From Zea mays (taxonomy: Eukaryota > Streptophyta > Magnoliopsida > Poales > Poaceae), in NCBI RefSeq assembly GCF_902167145.1, contig NC_050101.1, forward strand, positions 115,535,789 to 115,599,788: a stretch of DNA of 64,000 nt. Reading direction: 5' to 3'. This document shows, piece by piece, positions 45,627-58,350 of the stretch. Numbering within the stretch: the first letter of the stretch is position 1; each line of letters opens with the position of its first letter. The translations under genes and the position numbers were made by a program. The notes below the pieces were generated by a model that was not told where the DNA came from, searched no databases, and saw only the letters and a list, made by a program, of their open reading frames with translations.

Positions 45627-45798
45627 GGTGTCGTGTGGTTCACGAAATATAACATAAATAGTAATGACAATGATTCACGAGATTGAATAAAGAGGTATCC
45701 ATTTGTAATATGGTATCGATTATGGTTAGACTTAAATAAACATGATTTAATATTATCGGTTACCCATTAAGTTACCAATATGTGAACCAAACGAAAGC
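45627..45798. mobile_element. Tourist-like MITE, 172 bp
   Basis: TAA direct repeats (45624-45626 and 45799-45801) flank inverted ends GGTGTCGTGTGGTTCAC and GTGAACCAAACGAAAGC. A TAA duplication with these ends fits PIF/Harbinger-derived Tourist elements. Confidence 0.8.
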
Positions 45799-46004
45799 TA
45801 ATTCTGTAGCCAAGTGATCCATAGGCAGGACGATTCCATCACCCTGTCTCCCAAACTCGATTGAGTTTACCAGCTTCCCGTCATTATATTAATAACTGGC
45901 AAAAATATTGAGGATTCGATCTGACACAACCCATTCATTGACAACGGAAAGGGATTCTGATGGGTGAATGGTCGCTGGATCATTCAGAAATATTGAGGAC
46001 TATG

Positions 46005-46741
46005 CAGGGCCGTTCCTGACTTTTTGGGGGCCTGGGGCGAAATCCAATATGGAGGCCCCATCCACCATGTATATACACTATATATATAATTATAAACATA
46101 AATTATTGAACATTCAATGGAAAAAACTTCTATGCCATACCTTAAAGTTTATAAGATGATAAATATAAATTAGAGTCATAACACTTACTTGTCAAATGTC
46201 ACATGATATCATGCTAGAAATTTCTTCTAACATTTTGTGATACAAAGTCATCGATTATACCATAAAATTGTCAAATTGTCAAATTAGTTACCTTAAAATT
46301 GTCAAATTGTCAATTAGATTAAGCCAACAAATCAACAATCAGTTACCTTAAATTTGCTAGCGCCAGGAGGAGCCCAGGACGGCAGGACACCGAACGCGGT
46401 CGCACGACGGGACTGTGGGAGGCGCGCCAGGCAGGAGCGAGGAGTGCCGGTCGCCGGAGCGGGCGTCGACCGTGGCCGAGCGCGAGCGGCGAGCAGTCGC
46501 CAGGCAGAGCCGCAGAGACAGCGGCGCGATCAGGGCAGGCGAACAGGCGTATGCAGGCGGCGGGCAAAGGAACAGGCGTAGGCAATTGGATTAGCGTCTG
46601 GACTCTGGGCCTCTGGCGTAGCACGCTGCAAATCTGCAATTGTTGCTGTGGCCTATGGAATATTGTTTATGGGCTGGGGGCCACCAGCTTCGTGGGGCCC
46701 GGTGCGGTGGCACCGGCTGCCACCCCCCAGGGCCGGCCCTG
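46005..46741. mobile_element. hAT non-autonomous element, 737 bp
   Basis: The perfect 8-bp duplication GGACTATG (45997-46004 and 46742-46749) flanks ends CAGGGCCGTTCCTG and, inverted, CAGGGCCGGCCCTG. The interior includes a GC-rich block (46370-46560) without a domain. A fragment of the same end type is at 57443-57535. Confidence 0.88.
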
Positions 46742-46749
46742 GGACTATG

Positions 46750-47478
46750 GCTAAGCTAGGGGGCGGGGGGATAAACGTTGTGAGCAATTAAGGCCATGTT
46801 TGCCCTGTTTATTTATCATAATCTAGTTATCGATTCCCTCCGTCCTAATATATAATTCATTTTAAACTAATTACACATTCACTAAGTAACATATATATAA
46901 ATGTAGTTTGCATGTATATATATGTATATATTCATTATCATTTAAAAAAACTTTTTTTGCCTGGTACCGCAAAAAAAACTTCTTTGTGGAGTGCTGAGCA
47001 ATTGAGGTCGAGTTTTTTTGCTGAGTTTTTTAATTTTTGTTTGGCACTCGGTAAAAAAAACTTTTTTTGCTGAGTACCCGAAAAAAACACTCAGCAAAAG
47101 GCTGGATTCGGGTAGTAGCAGGACATTGATAGAAAAGATGAAACTGCTGCAAGAGAGGCAAAAAACTTAAGGCTTGATCTTTCCTCCAATAGTTTTAATC
47201 CATTTAACAACTTTAGTTAGGTTGTCTACAACATATCATGTAAAATAGGGGGGATTTGCACTATAGATTACACTATTTACAGAGTGAAGTTTGAATTAGG
47301 GGACACGATAGAAGATGAGATATGATAGCTGCTGGAGACAACCTAATATGTGGCATATTCTAATAACACGTTCGAACCTGCCACATGGGAATGTGCCAAC
47401 TGGTCAAATTACTGTCTCAATTGATCCTAGGTCTAACCTCTTCATGAAATGATTTTAATTTATTCTTGGATTCTCTTA
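46750..47478. other. MITE debris and no gene
   Basis: A single Stowaway-like end (CCCTCCGTCCTAATATATA at about 46837) and scattered CACTCGGCAAA / TTTGCTGAGT motifs (46930-47110) like those in the CACTA-type element at 55851. Neither has both ends. Confidence 0.4.
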
Positions 47479-48348
47479 GGGCATGTTTGCTTTCTATGAA
47501 CTAAAATGCAGAGACTAAACTTTAGCCACCCCTGTTTAGATGAAGTGACTAAAACAGTTACACATGCATTTAATGTTGTATACAAAGACATAAATACCCT
47601 TTTGCCACCAACAGCCACAAATATGGAGTGTGGGGTGCGGGTGGGGGAGCAGGGTAGGTGAAGTAAGGGCATGTTTGGTTTGTGGCTAAATGTGCCACAC
47701 TTTGCCTAAGGTTAGTCATCCGAATTGAATAACTAACCTTAGGCAGAAAAGTTAGTCAAAGTGTGGCAATTGAGGTAACGAACCAAACATGCCTTAAATG
47801 TTGAGCTTTAGCCCACTTTAGCTCCATCTTGTGGGCTAATGGAGCTAAACCGTTTTAGGCTGTCTCCAGCAACGTCATCTATATCCATCCTTTAGAGTCT
47901 TCTCTAAAAGATTCCATCTTCTATATCTCCTTCCTCTCCGACAACGTCCTTTAAATCACATCCTCTATACGCAAATACCTATATTAGAGACATTTTTATT
48001 TTTTTATTTTTTGTACATACATATTTGTCATACTCTCAAATGTATTGTACATATTTTAGTTTTGCTAAACCAGTTATTTAAAGTATTCAAATGGATAGAG
48101 AACCGTTTAGAGAAACTATATATTTAGAGAATCTAGCAGTGTCCTCTAAATTTAGAGGACCGTTTAGAGGACGCTGATGTAGAGCGTAGATGACCGTTTG
48201 ATCCTCTATATTTAGGGTAGAAGAGGCTTTAGGGGCCCTTACAAGAGCCAGCCTTAGTCCCTTTTTAGCCATTGTGTCTGGTACATTAGCTCTTAAAATG
48301 ACTAAATGTTAGCTCTTTTACATTAGCCTAGGAGAACCAAATAGGCCC
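47479..48348. mobile_element. cluster of nested MITE-type elements
   Basis: The outer ends AGGGCATGTTTGCTTTCT and, inverted, AGGGCCTATTTGGTTCTC suggest one terminal-repeat element, without a clear target duplication. Inside it are the Tourist MITE at 47667-47794 and another element-like block at about 47858-48230 with repeated CTCTAAATTTAGAGGA and CCGTTTAGAG motifs. Confidence 0.45.
47667..47794. mobile_element. Tourist-like MITE, 128 bp
   Basis: TAA repeats (47664-47666 and 47795-47797) flank GGGCATGTTTGGTTTGTGGC and an inverted end closing CGAACCAAACATGCCT. The whole element folds on itself (CTAAGGTTAGT / ACTAACCTTAG near the centre). Confidence 0.85.
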
Positions 48349-48359
48349 TGACAAAAGAA

Positions 48360-49500
48360 CTGCTTCAACTATGAGAGGGTGTCAACACTTATGATGTACT
48401 ACTTGACGACCATTCACTCTACATGAAATCATGCTTTGGTGCATACACGATTATTCAGCATTGTGCACCTTTTCAAGTTAAACTACTAAAGATTAAATGC
48501 ATGTATTCATTGTGACAAAAATCCATTATAAATATCACTAATGAATAAGCTATGCTACCTTGGACACCATCATTTTCTTCCAAGGGGGCACGTTTGGATG
48601 GGAATCTTGGATTTTCATGGACATTCTAAGAACCTTGATCATCCAAAAAAACATCACCTTAGAAAGATCCTTGAGGAACTCAAGAAGGTGAAAGATGTTA
48701 GCTGAGTTAACAATGGTGCAAGCAAGAAATGAAAGCATGGAATAAATGTGAAACTAGTAATTTATAATTGACAAGTTGGTTGGTGGAGGCTACTGCATTA
48801 GAAGGACCTATTGTTGCCGCACAATCTTGATGTCTTGCACATTGAGAAGAGCATGTGTGACAACTTTATTTGGTCATTGCACAATCAATGCTACGCTATA
48901 TTTGCAGCATATGAACATAAGTCATGAATATAAATGTGTGTATGAAGGTAGCCTAGTTAAAATTCGTGATGCTTGCTATATCTTAAAGAAATCATAGAGC
49001 AAAATTTTGCAAGTCGTTTAAAGGTGTCAAGTTTTCAGATGGTTTTGCAGCCAACCGAGCAAAATTCATGTAGCCTCCCCATTTCCACCATCCATCACCC
49101 TATTACATTGCCTCCATCCACTTGACTTGTTAGAAAGAAGGAACATGTTCCCTATACACTACTTGGTTTCAATTAGAAAGATGGGACATGTAACCTATAT
49201 ACTTCAATATGTGCGCCATCAAGGTACATTCACATGTCATCTTTATTTCTATTTGAAAGAAGGAACATGTACCCTATACACCACTTGGTTGAATCTATGT
49301 AGAAATGGGGGAACACATATTGTATTGATGTGAACACATATATGATCTTGATGTGAATACAACTTGTATCCTATACATAATATTGATGTGAACACATATA
49401 TGATCTTAACAAGCTCTATGCTAATGATGGTTGTATATACTAACTTGATCTCAATCATAAACCCTATTTTTTGTTTTATATGTTTATCATAGGAACCATG
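48360..49500. repeat. degenerate repeats, no gene
   Basis: A GGAACATGT-CCCTATACAC-ACTTGGTT unit recurs at 49140, 49192 (diverged) and 49262. A TTGATGTGAACACATATATGATCTT unit is repeated at 49326 and 49383. Short ORFs across the region have no domain. Confidence 0.5.
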
Positions 49501-52500
49501 CTAAGATAGATCACATGGAATGGGGGAGAAGTTGATTTAAGCTAGATTCTACCAAAGCCCCAGATTCATACTTCTACCTTGACGGAGAGGATCCAACTAG
49601 TGTACCATTTCTAACACAAATGAGGATAATGCCAATGTAAATGAAAATATTTGTGTATTTGTAATATAGTGTATACCTTAAATCATTTATGATTAACTTT
49701 CCTATTTTGACTTATTATTAGCCATCTAGTTCTAGATCAAAAAATGTAGGTAAGCCTCGAAGTCCAAGATGGGGCCAAGAACTTCTGAGAGCACCTAGAG
49801 GGGGGTGAATAGGTGATCCTGTAAAAAATCAAACACTAATAGCCACAAAACTTAGTTATAGAAGTGTTAGTGCGACTAAGTAGTTGAGAGGCGAGTTCTT
49901 GTAGACAAAACAATCACAGAGAAAGCAATCACAAGAGACACGCGATTTTATCCCGTGGTTCGGCCAAGTAACACTTGCCTACTTCCACGTTGTGGCGTCC
50001 CAATGGACGAGGGTTGCACTCAACCCCTTTCAAGTGATCCAATGATCAACTTGAATACCACAGCTTTCTTCCTTATAGTTTTCTTCCCGTTTGCGAGGAA
50101 TCTCCACAAGTTGGAACCTCTCACCCTTACAATATTGATCACAAAGAAAGCACGGAGTAAGGTTGGGAAGAGCAACACACACAAGACTCAAATATGCAGC
50201 ACAACCACACACACAAGTCACGACTTGAGCTCGAAACACAACACATGGAGTTCACAACTCAAATGGAGCTCAAATCACTAACATAGAGAATCGAATGCGT
50301 GAAGTTAGAGTCTTGGAGTCTTAGGATGCTTAGTGAATGCTTGGATATCTCCTCCATGCGCCTAGGGGTCCCTTTTATAGCCCCAAGGTAGCTAGGAGTC
50401 GTTGGAGACAAACTTGGAAGGCCATCCTTGCCTTCTGTTGAGTGGCGCACGGACAGTCCGGTGCACCACCGGACAGGTCCTGTAGACGGTCTGGTGCGCG
50501 ATCTCCTTCCAAAAATGGCATATCCGACCGTTGCTCCTCTGGGCTGATTGGCGACCGGACAGTCCGGTGCACCAGCTGACCGTTGGAGCAGTCCACGTGT
50601 CACACGAAGATTGCGTGGTCGACCGTTGGCGCAGGCGACCGTTGGCTCACCGGACAGTCCGGTGCACCACGGGGCAGTCCGGTGAATTATAGCCACGTCG
50701 CCCCTTTGCTTTTCCCGAGGGCGACAAGTTCGCCGCGGATGACTCATCGGACAGTTCGGTGCACCACCGGACAGTCCGGTGAATTATAGCCGTACACCGC
50801 CATCAATTCCCGAGAGCGGCGAGTTCACGCGGACCAGCCTGGCGCACCGGACACTGTCCGGTGCACCACCGGATAGTCCGGTGTGCCAAGCCGAGCTAAA
50901 GTTTGCTGCACATAGCCAACTCTTTTTCCAATTCTTTTCTCACTGTTTCTAGTACTTAGACAAAACACATTAGTACTCAAAACAATGTACTAAGTCTAGA
51001 AACGTACCTTTCTCTTTGATTTGCACTTCTCACTTTACTTGGCTCATAAGAACTTAATTAAACGTGTTGGGCACTTAATCACCAAAACATTATTGAAATT
51101 GCCCAAGGACACATTTCCCTTTCAACTTCGAATGAAGATATATTATAAGTGAAGTTGTAACAGACAAGGAACCAAAAGAACCATTGTTAGCTACAACCAA
51201 GTTTGCTAATTACTATAGATATTTTGTTAGGGAGCACATGCCCATCAGCATTCAAAGATGAGAATCAAATAACAATGTTGATCAACATGTAGTCCCCAAA
51301 GAGCAGAATGAAATGTTATAGGCAGAAATGAAGGCAAAGTTTACGATCAATGAGGAATGTGAGGAGAGAGTTAGGCAATGGACCATGGAGAAAATGGTCA
51401 TCTTATTCAAAAACCTATACTACGACTTCAAGAAGGAAGGAAATGCACATGACTTTGCAAAGTTTCCCAAGTACAAAGACCACTAAGATAAGTTCCTTCA
51501 TTACAAGGCATCCATAAAGGGCTAGGCTAGGGCGCGATCAATAAAGAAAATATCGGTAATGAGTACCTCCACAAAGTAGGGCCTGAAAGTTATAAAGGAG
51601 TTGTGGAGAAGCAAACAAAGATGGAACATTACCTCGAACAAAGTGGTGTCAGCCCCAAAATTCATGGATGGTCATAACGCTTAAGACGTTGGTACTATGG
51701 CCATGGCAGAAGTGTCTCTAAAGATGATAGCCTATCTTTCATAGATAACAGCAAAGATGACAAAGAAAATATAATTGATTCTATGGATAAGATGTTGAAA
51801 GGGGAATTTGTCAAATAGATAAAGAGATGTGGTAACACTTGCCATCAATAAACCAGAGCACCCAGGACGTACAAGAAGATAAATGAGTTTGTGGAAGTTC
51901 ATATTTGCTAAAAACATTAAAACATGCAGGAGTCGACAAATAGAAAAAGCCATGGATGATAGGGTACAAAGTTTGGAGGATGAACTTGCTAGAACAAAAG
52001 CTTTTAATTCTGAAGAGGTCCAATACCATGTGGCAGTTACTATTTTGTAACTAATTTAGCAAGGGTTGATGCCTCCTCCTATCAACATTATCAGCTCGAA
52101 TAATAGATAAAGTAGTTGTGCTTCAACAGAACTCCTCCAAAACCAATGGTACCTAATGGATAATATTCAACATATGTTGCCTTGTGAGCTACATATAGTT
52201 GTTAGGAACCTGATCGCTAAAATGTCTTATGGTATGGTTTCTCTGCCTCTCACCACGATATTGAAATCCTAGCAAGTTACTCGGTTATTACCATGGACCA
52301 GATATGTGATGGGTATGAAGAGTTGCAGCTGGACATCTAAGGGTGTGGTACTTAAATTGTACTTGTACATGCCCTACATTGGTATAAATTAGGACATAAA
52401 AAATACATTGTAATACTCAATGCCTAACAACCACAAACTGCTGGTGGGGCTTCCTCATCACTAGACTCTCCACGTAGGAGCCCTTCACCTCCACCACTAG

Positions 52501-54200
52501 ATCATAAAAGGATCCCCTCACCTGCTCTACCACCTAGTAGACAGAGCCCTTCACCTCTACCACCACCTCCTAAAAGTCTAATACACACAAAGCCAAGCCA
52601 GATGAAAAGCAAGATCACACACAATGACTCCTTAGCTAAGCATACATCAAAGAAGCTAGCCTGTGACAAGACCAACAAGGAGTTGGATGTTGTCATTAGT
52701 GCAGAAGTGAAGGAACATTTCAAGAAGATAATACACAAGAAGGAAGCACCAATAGATGCATCCAAAAATTCCTTCTTTGTTAAGATGAGCGAGAAAGCTA
52801 AGAAAAATATCTCCGACTATGAGTACATGCTTAGTAAAGCATGTAAAAATGTCCAAAGAAAAATGTGCCATAATAAGTGCTCACATAAACATACCAAATT
52901 GACAAGCCTCTAGTATGACTAGAGATGGTGAAAGAATTGCCAACACATGCGTAGAGCCATGATTGGTACATGAAGGGCCCAACCACTAATCAGACCTATT
53001 TTGGTGTGCTTGTAAAGATTCTAACTTCTACAATGGTCTTGACGTGGTGTGGCTGTATTTTAAAGGAATATTTGAGATATACCAACGAAGTGTCATAGAC
53101 ATATCTATCCTCAACCGTTGGATTCTGTAAGTGTTAACCATCTCTCTTGTACAAGATTGAATAATATATATTCAATGCTACCTAGTCTGCCCTTGCACCT
53201 ACTTTCGAGAAGGATGGATATTTAGAGATGACGTAAAGAAGAGATTTACAATGTGGACTTCATCGACCAATGGTTGTTAACCAAAAAACAATTAAGAAAT
53301 TTCATACGAACATCCTAAAAAGATTGCTCAAGTTTTTTATAAGTAATATTATATGCAGTACATATGTCAACCTTATAATTTTAAGTTAGTGTTCACTACC
53401 TTTTCATAGCCCATACCTTTTCATAGCTGAATGTGTAGTATAATTTTATATCCGTATTTATAACATTTCTACAACTCCCACTAGATACTTTTTGTGATCC
53501 CAATGGATCAAGACATTGTACATATCTTTGACTCCATGAGAAAGCCAACCACATAGTTATAAGAAATTGTGTACCTTCTTAATGAGTAATCCTTACCTTC
53601 AAAATTAATTATTTAAACATCTAAGTGATTGAACTATGCATTAAGTACTGATCAGTTTTTATTGTTATATATGGCATGGAGGTGACTACTCAAAAAGCAG
53701 TCAGGTCTGAAAGAAATTCTTAACCTTAGGCCAAACTTTTGTGTAGGTACGAAGGTTGCACTTCTCACAAGTTATTTGCCAATAAGAATTCATATTTTTT
53801 CCTAATTTTAGTGTTTGACATAAGAAAAGGGAATAACATTTGTGGATATTACATTTGTGAATTTAGTCCCACCTTCGTAGGTGACAAGTTAGTGGCAAAA
53901 GATATCGAGGTATGTCAACAATGTCTACGATATCAATATTGTTTTTTACGATAATAAAGTGTCTCATCTTTGAATTTAATATAATAATATTTTTTATTAA
54001 TACTTTTGGTGAATCACAATTGATAAAGATGAAGAACTAGTCCTTTTGGAAAAGATCGAAGCAATTCAAGAAAACTTATAGGGTTCATATATAATGAGAT
54101 CATATAAAAATAGAGAGTTCTATTATGATGGGCGAAATCTCCAAGACGATGTATATTGAGAATGTAGTAACGAAGGGGATTTCATAGTATTTGCTTCTAC
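49500..54200 (+). pseudogene. ancient CACTA (En/Spm-type) remnant with Transposase_24-like and Ulp1-like pieces
   Basis: Across broken frames: FANYYRYFVREHMPIS at about 51200 and, at 51350-51480, ERVRQWTMEKMVILFKNLYY then KFPKYKDH resemble the N-terminal and Transposase_24 parts of plant CACTA proteins. Positions 52600-52912 hold an open 103-codon piece with VKEHFKK and ISDYEYMLSKAC, like the linker in the same proteins. Positions 53020-53125 read GLDVVWLYFKGIFEIYQRS, and 53830-53870 read NICGYYICEFSP, matching the Cys-GYYVCEF signature of the Ulp1-like C48 protease domain. Many stops and frameshifts make it non-functional. Termini were not found. A solo LTR splits it. Confidence 0.65.
49786..51124 (-). 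mobile_element. solo LTR of a Sirevirus-like element
   Basis: 1339 bp, beginning TGAGAGCACCTAGAGGGGGG and ending CATTTCCCTTTCA as in the LTRs at 16801 and 24503, but clearly diverged. It is flanked by ACTTC on both sides (49781-49785 and 51125-51129) with no internal element DNA. This is the product of LTR-LTR recombination. The CCGGACAGTCCGG palindrome array is at 50450-50885. Orientation is taken from the full-length relative. Confidence 0.93.
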
Positions 54201-55850
54201 ATCTGTATATTGTACTATACATTAATATTCATGTTAATGTACATATATTACTATTACTATTCATTTGTATATATTAATGTACACATACTTTAATGTACAC
54301 ACATGTGCATATGTCTCTACTATATTTAAGTGGGAGTTTCTCCCTTTGTGTGTCGTCTCCTCTAGCGAGCGCAACGAGCGAAATAAAAGTCCAAAAATTA
54401 GCATGGCGATGTGGTTCAAACCGTTGCCCTCCCCCCTCTCACGCATAGTTCAAACCCTCATAACCATTTGTGTTTAACAAAGAATAGATATTGTAAATAT
54501 TCAAAATATAGAAATCATAGTAACACATGGACAACCGACTAGTATATTAATCCTAGTTGCCTAGTACCGGTTGAGATCAATGTGGCACTGTAGTCGGTTC
54601 CCAACCGATATCGATAGCCCTTTTTACATAGTTCATTATTGTCCTTGAAGATAGATCAAGTGTCAACATAGACAAAATAGGGAAGTAGGGTGACTAGTTG
54701 AAACACAACGAACCATAAGCACCTGCTTTTTTGATATTTTCATCGTAGTCGTCCCACATGTTCAGACAGCTCGGTCTAAATGCGATAGCGCCTCTGTCGG
54801 CACCTCGATCAGTGGCACATCACCATCACTGCAGTAAATACACTTTTATGCCTGACACGGGATCGTCAATATATATAATGCTAATCACCGTTCCTGAGAT
54901 TCCGTTTGGCGTTCGCTATTGTTAATCAACTGAAAATTGGCGCAGCATGCATGCATGCATGATTGATCTCCTACTAGCTTCGTTCAGCAGTAACACGCGC
55001 GCGTTGCATTATTCTTTCCACGTCGTCGTCGGTCGACTGCATCCAGGTGTTATTGCAATAAGCACTTAATTAGCTCGGCCGCTCGATCGACCAATGCACA
55101 GACGACGTGCACATCGATGGCGAGGTCGGCTAGCTGGCTGTCCGACGTTCCCGTCGCAAGACGACGTGCGAGTCGATGGCCGTGTCGATCGATCTATAGA
55201 TAGATCACCTCGTACGTCCGATCCACTGCACGCGATCTATCATTGCGTGCATGCCTGCCTCAGCTAGCAGTAGTACTTCGCTCGCAGCATAGCCAGCTTT
55301 ATTTGATTTAGACATGACTTCACGCACGTTGGGGCCAACGCGTGCATGCATGGGATGCATATGGATCGACCTCATCACCAGTGTGGTGAACTGTCTCCAT
55401 AAATGTTTGTCTCATTTTTTTGGGTTCTTTTTTACCTTTTCATATATGGACCACTTAGCTAGGTCCTCGCCACTCTTCCGGTAAGAGCATTTCTAAGGGG
55501 CTCTTCATTTTTAGCTCTCTATCGTTTTACTCTCTATTTTATATTTTATAAGTAATATCTTACTCCAACAAACTATTTATCTAGTTCGGCTAGTCAAGCC
55601 AAGTTTGACTAGTGAGTGAGCCAATTTAGAGAGTCGATAGATTTGCGAGTTAGATCGATGGCTAGTCTCTTGGAGAGTTATTTTGTTGTTTAGTAGCCAA
55701 AATTTATTTTGACGAGCTAAGCTATTTGGCTAGTCTCTTGGAGATACTCTAGAGCTATTCTTTTGACATGCTGATTGCTAAAACTACCGACCGAATGCAT
55801 GCATGCATGGGTCTAGATTTGGCCAAGCTGCATCTGCATGATATATATAT
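54201..55850. other. intergenic, low-copy-looking sequence
   Basis: No gene recognised. GCATGCATGCATGCATG lies at 54945-54961, with further CATGCA motifs around 55250, 55335 and 55795, and several TCGATCGATC-type palindromes between 55080 and 55210. These could be regulatory (RY-like) or simple repeats. ORFs here are short. Confidence 0.35.
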
Positions 55851-57442
55851 TACTACCGGAATCCGCCTCTTTGTCGAGTGCTTGCGACTTTATTGCCGAT
55901 TGTTTTTTATCGGGCACTCGGAAAAAAATCTTTGCTGAGCGCCACACTCAGCACAGTCCTACTCTCGCTAATGACCACGTTTACTGAGAGTGGGACACTC
56001 AGCAAATACCTCTTTGTCGAGTGTCAAACGCTCGGCGAACGGCGGCGCTCGGCAAAGGGCCATCAGCAGTCGTCTATAGCTGACGGTCGTTAACTTTGCC
56101 GAGCGCTAGACGTTAGCACTCGGCAAAGAAGCTTCTTTGCCGAGCGTCGCTAAACCGACACTTGGCAAATTATGCTTTGCCGAGTGCCAATCCTAGACAC
56201 TCAGCAAATTATATTTTTATTTATTTTTTCTTTACCCAGTCAAATCTTTTGTGGTTTGTTCCTACACTATGTAGACTTACATGTTCTATTTTGGCACAAT
56301 TATAAAATTGTTTGTTATAACTATTAGATTTTGTTCGTTTAATTGAATTTCCTCGGATAATTCAGATTTGATCTGAAAGTGACTCGAAACATGAAAAACC
56401 GTGAATGTAAAAATGATATCATGTTATTTAGCACAAGTTACGGCCGATTTCAGGAGTAGACCGGAATTTTCGAGCATCATGCTCACGAAACATGATCGTG
56501 AACTCGTCATGAAACTTGTTCACATGTCATGATATCATATGTAGAGGTTGTGATAAAAATTTGAAAAAAAATCGTGAAAGTTGTCATGCATTGTGTGTAG
56601 AAACCTAGCTGATGTACATTGAAGTTCTATAATTTCATGTGTATGACACTTAGATTTGCCGAGTGCCCGATAAAAAGTACTCGACAAATAAGCAGTTGCC
56701 GATGTACAGTCTACTAAGCCTTCTTTGCCGAGTGTGATACTCGGTAAAGCCTTCGCCGAGTGTTTTACATGCTTTGCCGATTACTTCAGACACACGGCAA
56801 ATAAGTTGTTTATATGATAGTTTATAATCGACAAGTACACACTGTTGACACGCCCTAATATTGGTTTTTGCAAAAAGGGAGCACGCACGTCAGATTAAGA
56901 AATAGAGGGCGAGAGTACGTACCGCCATATATGCATGCATGCACGGTTTGCGGCAATCATGCATGCATCTGTGAACTTTGATCCGTCAAGGTAGGACATG
57001 CATGAGGATGAGGTGATGAATGGCCCCACCGAACCCTATCTCTATATCCGATAAGGGCGTGAATGTCATTTTTGCATTCAATTTTTTTCATTTTTTGAAT
57101 CGCTTATAGTTCAAATTTGAATTATCCGAAGAAATTCAATTAAATGAAGTAAATCTAATAGGAATAACAAACACTTTGATTAATATACCAAAATTGAACA
57201 TGTAGCTCCACACCACAAAAAAGTTGGGGATAAAAACAAAAAAAAATCAAATAAACTTTGTCGAGTATTAGGAATGGACACTCGGCAAAATCCTTCTTTG
57301 TCGTGCAGGTGACACTCTCGACAAAGACAGTGTCTTTGCCAAGTGTCTTCCTATGGCACTTGGCATAGTTAATTAACGGTCGTCTGTTGCTGGCGACGCT
57401 TTACCGAGTGCCTAAGTTTGCTAAGAGTTGGACACTCGGCAA
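55851..57442. mobile_element. CACTA-like element, right end interrupted
   Basis: Starts TACTACCGGAATCCG (CACTACCGG with one change). It has dense TTTGCCGAGTGCC / GGCACTCGGCAAA repeats at 55870-56200, 56650-56790 and 57260-57440. Between these are two inverted arms (about 56236-56375 and 57100-57240). No coding region. No matching right terminus is present; an hAT fragment begins at 57443. Confidence 0.6.
56236..57240. repeat. inverted repeat arms of about 130 bp inside the CACTA-like element
   Basis: The left arm (56236-56375) and the inverse of the right arm (57100-57240) share blocks TTTGTGGT, TACATGTTC, TTGTTTGTTAT, ATTAGATTT, TTTAATTGAATTTC and CGGATAATTC in the same order. The spacer is about 720 bases. 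Confidence 0.75.
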
Positions 57443-57535
57443 CAGGCCCGGCCCTAAGGGTAGGCAGGGTATACTGCCGCTCAGGCCCCCAAAGTCAGTA
57501 GGGCCCCTAGACCCAGTTTGGCCCATATAGATATA
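57443..57535. mobile_element. truncated hAT end
   Basis: CAGGCCCGGCCCTAAGGG and the GGGCCCC-rich sequence after it resemble the ends of the hAT element at 46005-46741. The other end is absent; the sequence is cut at the candidate Helitron start. Confidence 0.5.
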
Positions 57536-57599
57536 TCTCTACTATTCCTTAAGAAGGTAGCGTAGACGTCCACAGCTACGCGGTGCACGGTTCTGCCTG

Positions 57600-58350
57600 C
57601 CACTGGCACCTCGCGACATCATCCACTCCGCTCATTCCCACCCCGCGACATCGTGCCCCTTGCTCCCACTCTCCTCTCCCTCGGCCCTCCTCCCGTCCCT
57701 CGATAGCCGCCGCCGCCCGACGCCCCTGATCGTGCGTTGCCCCCTCCTCCAAGCCAGATCCACCGCATGGCCCCCGTCCTCCCTGCTCCCCCCTCCTCCA
57801 AGGCAGATCCGTCGCATGGCCCCCTGTCCTCCCCGCGACGCCGTGATATCACATCGGATTTGTTAGGGTTTGGGGTTTTTGCGGTTGACTCCGAATCCCG
57901 CCGTCGCCGCTCGTGCAGGAGGCCCTCCCAGTGCTCCCCTCCTCAACCACCCCGGGTAAGGAGATCTCCCGGGTAAGTGGTTCCCATTCCTACCATTGTC
58001 GCAGATCCCCCACCCTCCTCCCTCTCTGCTCTGCGAGCCTCGGATCTCAGTCCTCGCCGGATCTCGGTCTTCTACAACCTTTCCGGAGCGCAGCGAGGAC
58101 GCTTGGGTAGGTCGGCTTCCAAGCAGCCCCGGAGATCTCGGTCCTCGCCCACACTCTCCATGGAAGGAGATCACCTCCTTTGCGCCCCGGCACTCTTGCC
58201 TCGAATCCCGCCGCCGCTGCTCGTGCAGGAGGCCTCGAGCTCCCATTGCTCCCCTCCTCAACCACCCTAGGTAAGTGACATGCGCGCAAGTGCCCCATGA
58301 CGCCCGCCCGCCCCATGACGCTTGGCGACTCCCATCCCCGCCCCTAACCC
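57600..58350 (+). repeat. GC-rich leader-like region with internal duplications
   Basis: A block of about 70 bases (GAATCCCGCCGTCGCCGCTCG to the AACCACCC-GGTAAG end) at 57893-57960 recurs at 58203-58274. The CCAGATCC-CGCATGGCCCCC unit is repeated at 57755 and 57803. GGTAAG and GGTAAGTG donor-like sites follow each 70-bp copy. It is possibly a captured promoter and first exon; gene of origin unknown. Confidence 0.5.
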
